A stretch of DNA of 26,186 nt. It comes from Bacillota bacterium (GTDB lineage Bacteria > Bacillota > Dethiobacteria > SKNC01). The notes beneath the pieces are model-generated. The model was not told where the DNA came from. It did not search any database and saw nothing but the letters and a program-made list of their open reading frames with translations. The position numbers and the translations under genes were made by a program. The stretch covers positions 1 to 26,186 of the forward strand of contig SKNC01000131.1 in assembly GCA_007120745.1 (NCBI GenBank), read 5' to 3'. Positions within the stretch are counted from its first letter, which is position 1. Every line of letters starts with the position of its first letter. Shown here one piece after another: positions 15,323 through 22,816 of this stretch.

Positions 15323-16890
15323 GCTTTAATTTCTTCCCTGAGAAGCCCGTATTCTATGCTGTCCACCAGGGCCAACCAGCTGGCCTCAATGATGTTAGGA
15401 GAAACACCTACGGTCCCCCATCTCTTTTTATCATCGCTGGACTCTATGAGTACTCTAACCTTCGAACCGGTTCCGTCCTGACCGTCCAGGACTCTAACCT
15501 TATAGTCCTCCAGCTTTATCTTTTGAATTTCCGGATATATCTCTTCCAGTGCTTTGCGCAGTGCATTGTCCAATGCGTTAACGGGGCCATTCCCCTCAGA
15601 TGCGGTATGAACACTGTGGTCATCCACTTTTACTTTAATGGTTGCCTCAGAGATCAGTGGACTGTCTTTACGCTTTTCTACAATTACTCTGAAACCCTCC
15701 AGTTCAAACAAGTGACGGTAAGAATTAAAGGCTTTCCAAATCAGAAGCTCGAAGGATCCCTCTGCCCCTTCAAACTGGTACCCCTGATATTCCAGGCGCT
15801 TAATCAATTCCAGTATCTCTTTAATTTCAGGATGGTCTTTTTGAAGGCTGATATTGTTTTCCCTGGCTTTGTAGAGAACGTTGCTCTTCCCGGAAAGCTC
15901 AGAGACCAGTATCCTGCGCTTATTCCCTACCCGGGTGGGATCAATGTGTTCATAGGCTTTCCCATGCTTGCTGACAGCGCTGACATGCACCCCTGCCTTG
16001 TGAGCAAAGGCATTGTTCCCCACAAAGGGCTGTGAACCCTGATGGCTCAGGTTGGCAATCTCCGAAACATAACGGGAAACTTTGGTCAGGCCTTTTAGCT
16101 GTTCATCATCAATACAGTCAATTTGAAGCTTCATTTTTAAGTTAGGAATGATGGTACACAAATTGGCATTTCCGCATCTCTCTCCATACCCGTTAATAGT
16201 TCCCTGAACATGGCGGAGCCCCAGTTGAGCGGCAATAACAGAGTTTGCTGCGGCCATTCCCGAGTCGTTGTGGGCATGAATTCCCAGGGGCACCTGAATT
16301 GTCTTTTTAACTTCTGTAATAATTTCCATCAGTTCCAGGGGAAGAACGCCACCGTTGGTATCACATAAAACAATGGTATCCGCCCCCGCCTCCTGGGCAG
16401 CCTGCAGAGTTGACAGCGCATAATGAGGATTATCCTTATACCCGTCGAAAAAATGTTCTGCGTCATAAATTACTTCTTTTCTTTTGTTTTTCAAATAACG
16501 AATGGTATCGGAAATCATGTTTAAATTTTCTTTAAGATTAGTGCTCAATATGTTGATGACCTGAAAGTCCCAACTCTTTCCGAATATAGTTACCACCTCT
16601 GTTCCTGCAGCTAAAAGCTGCTGAACATTAGGGTCAAAAGTCACGTCAATGTCAGGCTTTCGGGTGCTTCCAAAAGCCGCAACTTTTACATTATTTAAGG
16701 GAATCTCCTGAATCCTTTGGAAAAAATCCAGATCTTTTGGATTGGATCCGGGCCAGCCCCCTTCAACATAGGAAATCCCCAGTTCATCTAATTTTTGTGT
16801 GATTTTTATTTTATCGGAAACTGAAAAGGAAATTCCTTCCCTTTGGGCTCCGTCCCGAAGCGTGGTATCGTAGATATGCAGAGAAGCCAA
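15292..16890 (-). CDS. cimA: (R)-citramalate synthase
   Basis: Condenses pyruvate and acetyl-CoA to citramalate, starting the threonine-independent route to isoleucine. The 532-residue protein has the HMGL-like barrel motif YDTTLRDGAQREG at the N-terminus (metal and substrate residues in DTTLRD), LCDTNGGVLP, HAHNDSGMA and GYGERCGNANL. A C-terminal LeuA-type allosteric domain lies at about 385-515. The YDTTLRDGAQ...FSVSDK N-terminus and the length fit CimA-type enzymes rather than 2-isopropylmalate or homocitrate synthase. The start is taken as TTG because AAAGGAGG is seven bases upstream; the ATG two codons earlier is only one base from it. It has its own promoter. Its last codons are duplicated downstream. 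Confidence 0.9.
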   Translation of the reverse strand: MASLHIYDTTLRDGAQREGISFSVSDKIKITQKLDELGISYVEGGWPGSNPKDLDFFQRIQEIPLNNVKVAAFGSTRKPDIDVTFDPNVQQLLAAGTEVVTIFGKSWDFQVINILSTNLKENLNMISDTIRYLKNKRKEVIYDAEHFFDGYKDNPHYALSTLQAAQEAGADTIVLCDTNGGVLPLELMEIITEVKKTIQVPLGIHAHNDSGMAAANSVIAAQLGLRHVQGTINGYGERCGNANLCTIIPNLKMKLQIDCIDDEQLKGLTKVSRYVSEIANLSHQGSQPFVGNNAFAHKAGVHVSAVSKHGKAYEHIDPTRVGNKRRILVSELSGKSNVLYKARENNISLQKDHPEIKEILELIKRLEYQGYQFEGAEGSFELLIWKAFNSYRHLFELEGFRVIVEKRKDSPLISEATIKVKVDDHSVHTASEGNGPVNALDNALRKALEEIYPEIQKIKLEDYKVRVLDGQDGTGSKVRVLIESSDDKKRWGTVGVSPNIIEASWLALVDSIEYGLLREEIKAQEVLEELRK

Positions 16891-16931
16891 CCTCATTCCT
16901 CCTTTGGTATAAGACCATTTTATATTGATTC

Positions 16932-16960
16932 ATTATACTATACCAGGGGACTGTTGTCCA
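16932..16960 (-). promoter_or_regulatory. Sigma-A-type promoter of cimA
   Basis: On the minus strand TGGACA (16955-16960) and TATAAT (16932-16937) are 17 bases apart. Transcription would start near 16925, leaving a leader of only about 35 bases with no room for a T-box or other large regulator. Confidence 0.75.
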
Positions 16961-17075
16961 TTGCCTCCGTAAAACCCTTGTGCCCATAAACTCCTGACCG
17001 TGCCCTTACCCTGATATCAAAACTTTAGTATTTCCCCCTGTTGTGATTATATCTCGTGAACTACCCCTACCTTAA

Positions 17076-17106
17076 TAAAAAAACTCCCCATGTATTTATG
17101 GGGAGT
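17076..17106 (-). terminator. Intrinsic terminator of the usp gene
   Basis: On the minus strand ACTCCCCAT pairs with ATGGGGAGT (stem 17083-17106) and is followed by TTTTTTTATT. It starts about 15 bases after the stop codon. Confidence 0.9.
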
Positions 17107-17120
17107 CTGGCAAATAATGT

Positions 17121-17555
17121 TTACTTTTTAACTACGAGAACAGGAACTGTGGCATGATTAACTACCTTGGTGGAGACACTTCCCAAGAGGAATCGCTTGA
17201 TTCCCGTGGCCCCCAAGGAGCCCATAACAATCATGTCCACCCTGGCTCTATCCGCAGTATTTAAAATTTCATCCGCAGGGTCTCCCAGCTTTACACAGGA
17301 CTCTACCGGCACAGGAGTTCCCTCAACACAGTTTTTTACTTTTTCAAGAATAATATTGCCTTTTTCAGTCAGTACAGTGGGATCATCCGTATAAAATTCT
17401 GAAACTTCAAATTCATTTACATTAGGCCTGGTTACCATTCTTTTTTGTACATTCACCAGAAATAACTCTCCGTTAAAAGCCTCTGCAATTTCCCTGGCCT
17501 TGTCCAGCGCCGCGGAACAATATTCCGAGCCGTCCACAGGAACTAATATTTTCAT
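17121..17555 (-). CDS. Universal stress protein (UspA family)
   Basis: Single-domain cytosolic universal stress protein, 144 residues. It begins with MKILVPVDGSEYC and carries the ATP-binding signature G-x2-G-x9-G-S in GSLGATGIKRFLLGS, followed by the C-terminal strand VPVLVVKK, so it is of the ATP-binding class. Such proteins are usually induced by starvation or stress; the precise role is unknown. AAAGGAGG lies eight bases before the ATG, and a promoter lies about 65 bases upstream. It is monocistronic, closed by a strong terminator, and sits between cimA and the NADH-dehydrogenase-like operon without obvious functional connection. Confidence 0.93.
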   Translation of the reverse strand: MKILVPVDGSEYCSAALDKAREIAEAFNGELFLVNVQKRMVTRPNVNEFEVSEFYTDDPTVLTEKGNIILEKVKNCVEGTPVPVESCVKLGDPADEILNTADRARVDMIVMGSLGATGIKRFLLGSVSTKVVNHATVPVLVVKK

Positions 17556-17614
17556 AATTAAGTCCTCCTTTAATATTTGGTTTCTCTTATTTTAAAAAAT
17601 ATGTAATATTAAGT

Positions 17615-17643
17615 ATTATATCATATATAAAGAAAATTGAAAA
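17615..17643 (-). promoter_or_regulatory. Probable promoter of the usp gene
   Basis: On the minus strand a perfect TATAAT (17615-17620) has TTTTCA (17638-17643) 17 bases upstream. The -35 box is weak. Just upstream, CCCTTA and TAAGGG (about 17662-17686) could form a weak terminator-like stem for the preceding operon. Confidence 0.5.
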
Positions 17644-17719
17644 CTTTTGATTCTTAAGAAACCCTTATATACTACCTGGTTAAGGGAATGATGAGTTTTA
17701 TTCCTTTAATCACCCCCCA

Positions 17720-18376
17720 TTATTTCCCATAATCTTTTTTGAAAACCAACGCCCCAACAGGGCATACCTCAACACACTCCCCACACTCAATACAGGGAGA
17801 ATCCTTTAAAAGTTTATCGCCAAAAGTAGAAACCTTCCTTTTTATTCCTCTCTGGGAAAAACCGATAGCTCCTACCCGGGCGATATGGCGGTCTGCCCAT
17901 ATACATCTCCCGCAGAGCACACACCTGTTTCGGTCCAGTACAAAAAGATCTGTACTGTCATCAATGGGAGTGTCTTTTTCAAACTTATCTAACCGTTTGG
18001 GCTTCAGCTTGAGCTTTCTTTCTTTGGCAATTCTCTGCAGAGCACATGCCTTATTCTTGGGGCATTTGCTGCAGCCCAGGCGGTGGTCTGAAAGTAATAG
18101 TTCAAAAGCCGTGCCAACCAGTCGATCTACTTCAGGGCTTCTGGTATTCACTACCATGCCCTCTGTAACCGGCTGCGTGCACGAGGTAACCGGCCGGGGA
18201 AACCCTTCTATTTCCACAAAACACAAACGGCAGCTGGCTGAGGGCCTGTCTTTCTCTTTTAAAGCACAAAGGTTGGGGATAAAAATATCATTTTCCAGGG
18301 CGACCCACAGAAGCTCCCTGCCTTCCTCCGCACTTATTTCTTTTCCGTCAATAGTAATGGAAATTTTTTTATTCAT
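17720..18376 (-). CDS. HoxU/NuoG-N-like iron-sulfur subunit
   Basis: Electron-transfer subunit, 218 residues, resembling HoxU or the N-terminal part of NuoG and HydA. An N-terminal [2Fe-2S] domain has C37, C49, C52 and C66. A NuoG-type His-Cys3 cluster motif follows with H98, C102, C105 and C111. Two ferredoxin motifs come last: C152-x2-C155-x2-C158-x3-D162 and C195-x2-C198-x2-C201-x3-C205-P. The first lacks its fourth Cys, which is Asp162 here. The gene overlaps the nuoF-like gene by four bases (ATGA) and ends the operon. No hydrogenase or formate dehydrogenase catalytic gene follows, so the electron partner is unknown. It acts in the cytoplasm: no membrane segment is visible. Confidence 0.85.
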   Translation of the reverse strand: MNKKISITIDGKEISAEEGRELLWVALENDIFIPNLCALKEKDRPSASCRLCFVEIEGFPRPVTSCTQPVTEGMVVNTRSPEVDRLVGTAFELLLSDHRLGCSKCPKNKACALQRIAKERKLKLKPKRLDKFEKDTPIDDSTDLFVLDRNRCVLCGRCIWADRHIARVGAIGFSQRGIKRKVSTFGDKLLKDSPCIECGECVEVCPVGALVFKKDYGK

Positions 18377-20292
18377 GCGTTCTCCTTCTCCAACTCCTCC
18401 ACCCGTTCCGGGGGAGATACTTTAATAATGGCATCATATTCCGGTGGACAGGCCAGAGGACAGCTGTTGCACTTTACGCATTTCTCCAGGTCAATGGCCT
18501 TTAAACCGTCTTCCCTGGTGTATATTGCTTCCACAGGACAGCTTCCCACGCAGGCACTGCACAGTTTGCTGCACTTCTTGGGAACAATATAAAAGTTTAT
18601 TAATTCAGGGCACATCAGAGAAGGACAGCGTTTTCCTTGAATGTGCTCCTCATATTCATCCATAAAATAACGAAGGGTAGTAAGAACCGGGTTTGGAGCG
18701 GTTTTCCCCAATCCGCATAAGGAACCATTTTTGATATCTACGGCCAGATCACCCAGTATTTCAATATCCTTCTTCTCTCCCTGCCCTGTGGTTATTCTCA
18801 TTAAAATATCCAGCATATGCCTGGTTCCCAGCCGGCAGAAAGTACATTTCCCGCAGGATTCTTTTTGAGTGAAGTCCAGAAAGAACCGGGCAATCTCTAC
18901 CATGCAGTCGTCTTCATCCAGCACAACCAGGCCTCCTGAACCCATGATTGCTCCTGCCTCCTGCAGGGAATCAAAATCAATGGGAATATCTAACGCAGAC
19001 TCAGGCAGGCATCCGCCGGAAGGACCCCCAATCTGAACCGCTTTAAATTCTTTCTCATTGCGAATTCCACCGCCCACATCATAAACCAGGGTCCGCAACG
19101 TGGTGCCCATGGGAACTTCAACTAAACCCGTATTTTCAATCTTGCCCACCAGGGCAAAAACAGCGGTTCCGGGACTGTCAGGAGTCCCGATACTTTGGAA
19201 CCATTCCACACCCTTATTTAAGATATGGGGTATATAAGAAAGGGTCTTAACGTTATTAATAACCGTTGGTTTTCCCCTGAAGCCAACCTCTGCGGGAAAA
19301 GGAGGGCGGTGCCGCGGCATGCCTGTCTTCCCCTCCATGGAGTGAATCAATGCCGTCTCCTCACCACAGACAAAGGCTCCCGAACCTTGAAATACTTCTA
19401 TGTCAAAAGAAAAATCTGTATTTAATATGCCTTCCCCCAAAAGACCCTTTTCCCGGGCCTGTTCCAGGGCAGTATAAATGCGCCGCACAGCCTGGGGATA
19501 TTCAGAGCGCACGTAGATAAATCCCTGAGAAGCTCCCACGGCATAGCCGCAAATAATCAGGCCTTCAATTACCTGGTGAGGATTGGATTCCAAAATGCTC
19601 CTGTCCATAAACGCTCCGGGGTCCCCTTCATCCGCATTGCAGATAACATATCTGACCGGGTCCTGGACATTCATGCAGCAAAAATCCCACTTTTTCCCCG
19701 TGGGAAAACCTGCCCCTCCCCGGCCTCGAAGCCGGGATTCTTTAATCATCTCAATCACTTCTTTGGGTTCCATATCCAACGCTTTAGCCAGGGCATGATA
19801 GCCATCCACTGCAATATAATGGTCTATCTGTTCAGGGTCAATTAATCCACACTGTTCCAGAATCACCTTTTGCTCAAACATCCCCCGGGGGAAATCGGTA
19901 AAAGTAGGGAATTCTTCATTTGGCTCCAGGGCAACCAGTGCATATTCGTAGCAGGGGTCATCCCCAACTAAATAATCTTCAACCAGTCGACTGGACAATC
20001 CCTCGTCCACATTACCATAACAGAGGGAGGGAAATCCCGGCTTGGAAATAACCACCAGGGGTTCCGCATAGCAGTGTCCGATACACCCCACTTCAACCAC
20101 TTCGGCATTCAATTTCCGCTTATTTATTTCTTCCTTAAACGTTTCCCTTACATCAATAGCCCCCGCAGCTTTGCCGCAGGTAGCCGTTCCCACCATAACT
20201 ACGGTCTTATCTTGTGTCAAAGGCTTTTTTACTTCCGCCTTTGTTTTTATCTCCTGGTATTGTTTTTCAGCATGATTCTTTTTCTCACCCAT
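18373..20292 (-). CDS. NuoF/HoxF-like NADH-binding flavoprotein subunit
   Basis: Diaphorase subunit that binds FMN and NAD(H), 639 residues. Domain order: a thioredoxin-like domain with C39, C70 and C74 (one Cys short of the usual [2Fe-2S] set); the FMN/NADH domain with RGRGGAGFPTGKKW (188-201) and NADEGDPGAFMDR (218-230); an SLBB region; the NuoF [4Fe-4S] site C479, C482, C485 and C525; and a C-terminal two-cluster ferredoxin with C573-x3-C577-x2-C580-x3-C584 and C604-x2-C607-x2-C610-x3-C614. The extra Cys spacing in the first C-terminal motif is unusual. The layout matches HydB/HndC-type subunits of bifurcating hydrogenases and formate dehydrogenases. Its ATG overlaps the upstream stop (TAATG). 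Confidence 0.88.
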   Translation of the reverse strand: MGEKKNHAEKQYQEIKTKAEVKKPLTQDKTVVMVGTATCGKAAGAIDVRETFKEEINKRKLNAEVVEVGCIGHCYAEPLVVISKPGFPSLCYGNVDEGLSSRLVEDYLVGDDPCYEYALVALEPNEEFPTFTDFPRGMFEQKVILEQCGLIDPEQIDHYIAVDGYHALAKALDMEPKEVIEMIKESRLRGRGGAGFPTGKKWDFCCMNVQDPVRYVICNADEGDPGAFMDRSILESNPHQVIEGLIICGYAVGASQGFIYVRSEYPQAVRRIYTALEQAREKGLLGEGILNTDFSFDIEVFQGSGAFVCGEETALIHSMEGKTGMPRHRPPFPAEVGFRGKPTVINNVKTLSYIPHILNKGVEWFQSIGTPDSPGTAVFALVGKIENTGLVEVPMGTTLRTLVYDVGGGIRNEKEFKAVQIGGPSGGCLPESALDIPIDFDSLQEAGAIMGSGGLVVLDEDDCMVEIARFFLDFTQKESCGKCTFCRLGTRHMLDILMRITTGQGEKKDIEILGDLAVDIKNGSLCGLGKTAPNPVLTTLRYFMDEYEEHIQGKRCPSLMCPELINFYIVPKKCSKLCSACVGSCPVEAIYTREDGLKAIDLEKCVKCNSCPLACPPEYDAIIKVSPPERVEELEKENA

Positions 20293-20840
20293 TATTCCTG
20301 CCCCTCTCCCCTTTCCACCGGCTTCTGCTCCTGCTCTTTTTTCCCTTCATTATTATTGCTGTTCTCAAAGGAGAGCAGAATCCCGTCAACCCGGGTAGGA
20401 GTAACTTTTCCATCCACCAGGTCATCTATGACCACCACCGGAGCAATGGCACAGCAGCCCACACAGGCTACGCGCTCCAGGCTGAATTTTCGATCCTCGG
20501 TAGTCTCCCCCTCCTCAATCTGCAGGCGCCTCTCGAAGGAATTTAAAATAATCTGTCCTCCAATCATGTGGCAGGCAGTACCCATACAAACTCTAATTTG
20601 ATGGTCACCAGGGGGATTCAGGCGCAGTTGATTATAAAAAGTAACAATACTGTACACTGCTACAGCCGGAACCTCCAGAGAATCAGCGATCATTTCCATG
20701 GCTAATTCCGGAACATACCCCAGCTGATTTTGAACCTCCTGCAGCATGGGCACAAGGTTTTCACAATTATGTTTATGCTTACCCAGTATTTCGGAAACCT
20801 GGGATATGATGACTTCCTTTTCACCTTCCAACAATTCCAA
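20292..20840 (-). CDS. NuoE/HoxE-like [2Fe-2S] subunit
   Basis: Small electron-transfer subunit of the diaphorase module, 182 residues. After a helical N-terminal part (LVPMLQEVQNQLGYVP...VYSIVTFY, the NuoE signature), the thioredoxin-like domain has the four [2Fe-2S] ligands C85, C90, C126 and C130. The last 25 residues are a charged tail rich in Glu, Gln and Lys, probably disordered. The start is TTG with GAAGGGG about nine bases upstream; nearby in-frame TTG codons are alternatives. It is the first gene of the three-gene operon, and the next ORF overlaps its stop by one base. Confidence 0.88.
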   Translation of the reverse strand: MELLEGEKEVIISQVSEILGKHKHNCENLVPMLQEVQNQLGYVPELAMEMIADSLEVPAVAVYSIVTFYNQLRLNPPGDHQIRVCMGTACHMIGGQIILNSFERRLQIEEGETTEDRKFSLERVACVGCCAIAPVVVIDDLVDGKVTPTRVDGILLSFENSNNNEGKKEQEQKPVERGEGQE

Positions 20841-20879
20841 ACTAAACAGCCCCTTCTATGACGAATAACTTACCTTTCC

Positions 20880-20888
20880 ATTATAACA
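20880..20888 (-). promoter_or_regulatory. Extended -10 promoter of the nuoE/F/hoxU-like operon
   Basis: On the minus strand TGT-TATAAT is a perfect -10 with a TG extension. No good -35 box is found at 16-18 bases. It lies about 40 bases before the TTG start. Confidence 0.5.
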
Positions 20889-21037
20889 CAGCTTATAAAA
20901 GAATTGCCTGATAATTTAGAAGCTTCCCTGACAACCCTTAATTCGACAAACATATTTATATTTCCTTTCGTAGAGGTCTAAAATTAAGTATGCAAAAATG
21001 TTAAACAGTTGTTATGAAAAATATATATTAACCCTTT

Positions 21038-21066
21038 TTGAGAAGGGAAAAGCAGGTTATTATAGA
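21038..21066 (+). promoter_or_regulatory. Sigma-A-type promoter of queF
   Basis: TTGAGA (21038-21043) and TATAGA (21061-21066) are 17 bases apart on the plus strand, about 45 bases before the queF start. The leader would be about 40 bases, and I see no preQ1 riboswitch fold in it. Confidence 0.55.
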
Positions 21067-21112
21067 ATAGAGGAAGGTGGAATAGTAAAATTTTAAAATG
21101 GAGGAAATACCC

Positions 21113-21496
21113 ATGGAACGTAGATATGATATTGAAGGACCCGAAGTGATTGACAAAGAAGTGCTGGAAATAATTGATTATGAATACAAAGGAACAGATT
21201 CCCTGGTAGAGGTCTCTACTTTAGAATTTACCTCCGTATGTCCCTGGTCAGGCCTGCCGGATTTCGGGGAAATAGTAATTGAGTATGTTCCAGACAACTA
21301 TCTGATTGAGCTAAAGTCATTGAAATTTTATCTTCTTTCTTATAGAAATGTTGGAATTCTTCAGGAACATGCAGCAAATCAAATTCTGAAAGACCTGGTT
21401 AAAATATGTGATCCCTTTAAAATGAAGGTAACCGGATTATTCAGCCTCCGGGGAGGATTAAAGACCAGGGTAATCGTAGAATATGTAAAAAAATAG
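21113..21496 (+). CDS. queF: QueF-family preQ0 reductase, divergent active site
   Basis: Member of the QueF family (NADPH-dependent 7-cyano-7-deazaguanine reductase, making preQ1 for the queuosine tRNA modification). The 127-residue protein is the short unimodular type. The nucleophile C43 (FTSVCPWSG) and D50 are seven apart as in known enzymes, and the QueF motif reads E66-L-K-S-L-K-F-Y73. E85 sits 42 residues after the Cys, as in Bacillus QueF. The catalytic His that normally precedes that Glu is Gln84 here, and a His follows it instead (QEH, 84-86). GGAGG eight bases upstream fixes the start at 21113 rather than 21098. It is the only plus-strand gene and stands alone, without queC, queD or queE. 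Confidence 0.85.
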   Translation: MERRYDIEGPEVIDKEVLEIIDYEYKGTDSLVEVSTLEFTSVCPWSGLPDFGEIVIEYVPDNYLIELKSLKFYLLSYRNVGILQEHAANQILKDLVKICDPFKMKVTGLFSLRGGLKTRVIVEYVKK

Positions 21497-21529
21497 TTCC
21501 AGGCCGGGGAAATTATCGCTGCACCAACT

Positions 21530-21565
21530 AAGCCCGCGGGTACCCGCAGGCTTAATTTCTTATTT
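21530..21565 (+). terminator. Terminator of queF
   Basis: AAGCC-c-GCGG GTAC CCGC-a-GGCTT (21530-21553) is a long stem with one mismatch, followed by AATTTCTTATTTT. Further on, GACCCC (21584-) pairs with GGGGTC before TTTT (to about 21620) with a 20-base loop, possibly a second, weaker stop. Confidence 0.65.
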
Positions 21566-21638
21566 TATGCATTTCACTTTGATGACCCCTGCTTATATAT
21601 AAACCGGAAGGGGTCTTTTAGAAAGTAACGGAGAAACT

Positions 21639-22040
21639 TTATATTCCATCAACAAAGTCTCCAATTACGGCGTATTTAAATTTATTTCCTGAAAATGCAT
21701 TGACAGAGGCCACAATGGCATAAATAACGGCGGCCAAAAACAGAAGACTCACAAGCCCCGCGGCACCAAAAAACCCTGGACCGAAAGGATACATCCCATG
21801 GTGCATACGGGTCATGAACCCACTGATAAAACGCCCGGCAAATAATAGATTCAGCACATTGAATATGACCAGAACACATATCTGATACCCTAAAGCTTGT
21901 TTGGCATGGTCCCCGATAAAACTGGATTTGTCTTTTTGGGTCAGGTAAATAATCAGCGCTCCGACAGCACCGACCCAGTTCAGCAGGATACCCAGGTGAG
22001 CAATACCGCCCAATATTTTCTCTTCACTGGCTTTTGACAT
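21639..22040 (-). CDS. DUF4870 (Tic20-like) membrane protein
   Basis: Small integral membrane protein, 133 residues. Hydrophobic segments cover about 10-33, 50-70 and 90-113. The pattern EKILGGIAHLG...GALIIYLTQKDKSSFIGDHAKQALGYQ near the N-terminus is typical of DUF4870, a family with no established function. AAGGAG lies nine bases before the ATG. It is 68 bases after pcm on the same strand and may share its transcript. No catalytic residues can be proposed. Confidence 0.85.
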   Translation of the reverse strand: MSKASEEKILGGIAHLGILLNWVGAVGALIIYLTQKDKSSFIGDHAKQALGYQICVLVIFNVLNLLFAGRFISGFMTRMHHGMYPFGPGFFGAAGLVSLLFLAAVIYAIVASVNAFSGNKFKYAVIGDFVDGI

Positions 22041-22108
22041 ATTTGGTCACTCCTTCCTCTTATTTACGATATTTCTACAAAAGGACGGCAAACTCCTCTT
22101 AAATTACG

Positions 22109-22750
22109 TTAAAAATCCCAACCTTCTTCCCCCAGTAGGGGCACAAAACGGCAGTCTCCTAAACTATTTTTCACCATTTTTCCCTGGTCTGTTTTTTTCA
22201 ACTGCAGCAGAGTTTGGAAAAATCTATCCCCCACAGGAATCACCATCCTGCCTTCAGGAGCCAGTTGTTCCCACAGGGAGGGAGGTATTTGAGGGCTGGC
22301 TGCCGTTACAATAATCGCATCATAAGGAGATTTTTCTTCCCAGCCTTTGGTACCGTCACCCACTTTAATAAAAACATTGTCATATCCCATTTTTTTTAAT
22401 TTTTTTTCTGCGGTTTCCGCCAGTTCAGGTACTTTTTCTACACTGTATACCTGGCGGGCAAGCTCAGCCAGTATAGCAGTCTGATAGCCCGAACCGGTCC
22501 CAATTTCCATTACCTTTTCCGACCCCTGTAGTTCCAGGGCCTCTGTCATCAGAGCCACAATAAAAGGTTGAGATATGGTCTGGCCGTGGCCTATGGGAAG
22601 AGGGCTGTCTGAATAGGCATAATTATCGTCCTCAGGCCTGACAAACTTATCTCTGGGGACCTTACGAAATGCATCTAAAACACTTTCATCTTGAATTCCC
22701 CGGGCCCTTAATTGTTTGGCAATCATGTACTCAATTTTTTCTTCACTTAT
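22109..22750 (-). CDS. pcm: Protein-L-isoaspartate O-methyltransferase
   Basis: SAM-dependent methyltransferase that repairs isoaspartyl residues in aged proteins. The signature LPIGHGQTISQPFIVALM is followed by the SAM-binding motif MEIGTGSGYQTA (glycines 84, 86 and 88), then YDAIIVTAASP and the C-terminal CRFVPLLGEEGW. The start is problematic. A strong AAGGAGG (22759-22765) lies eight bases before an in-frame ATA (22750). Starting there gives 213 residues with an N-terminus sized like E. coli Pcm. The next ATG (22726) has no ribosome site, and an upstream GTG (22795) lies inside the preceding gene's terminator hairpin. I give the ATA position; the ATG is the main alternative. The catalytic region is complete. 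Confidence 0.9.
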   Translation of the reverse strand: MSEEKIEYMIAKQLRARGIQDESVLDAFRKVPRDKFVRPEDDNYAYSDSPLPIGHGQTISQPFIVALMTEALELQGSEKVMEIGTGSGYQTAILAELARQVYSVEKVPELAETAEKKLKKMGYDNVFIKVGDGTKGWEEKSPYDAIIVTAASPQIPPSLWEQLAPEGRMVIPVGDRFFQTLLQLKKTDQGKMVKNSLGDCRFVPLLGEEGWDF

Positions 22751-22766
22751 AGGAAATCCCTCCTTA

Positions 22767-22799
22767 TAAAAAAACAGAAAAGTGCTCTGATGCACTTTT
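22767..22799 (-). terminator. Intrinsic terminator between the unknown gene and pcm
   Basis: On the minus strand AAAAGTGC pairs perfectly with GCACTTTT around a 6-base loop (22778-22799), followed by CTG and TTTTTTTAT. It begins 17 bases after the stop of the unrecognised gene and ends just before the pcm ribosome site. pcm therefore needs read-through or a promoter that I did not find. Confidence 0.85.
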
Positions 22800-22816
22800 C
22801 CGGTAGAAAGCTTATG

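Noticed and set aside
15205..16035. A 276-codon plus-strand ORF
   Set aside because: It lies antisense to the 3' half of cimA, has no ribosome site, and its translation resembles no protein; cimA explains the region.
16891..17075. T-box or leucine/isoleucine leader before cimA
   Set aside because: The promoter sits only about 35 bases upstream of the start, and no T-box sequence or leader peptide rich in branched-chain codons is visible.
17739..18425. A 228-codon plus-strand ORF opposite the HoxU-like gene
   Set aside because: The minus strand encodes a protein with clear cysteine motifs here, and the plus-strand reading is low-complexity (Ser/Pro-rich) shadow sequence.
20941..21112. Possible preQ1 riboswitch before queF
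   Set aside because: I looked for the short preQ1-I aptamer (C-rich loop hairpin plus A-rich tail) after the promoter; the leader is about 40 bases and contains no such fold.
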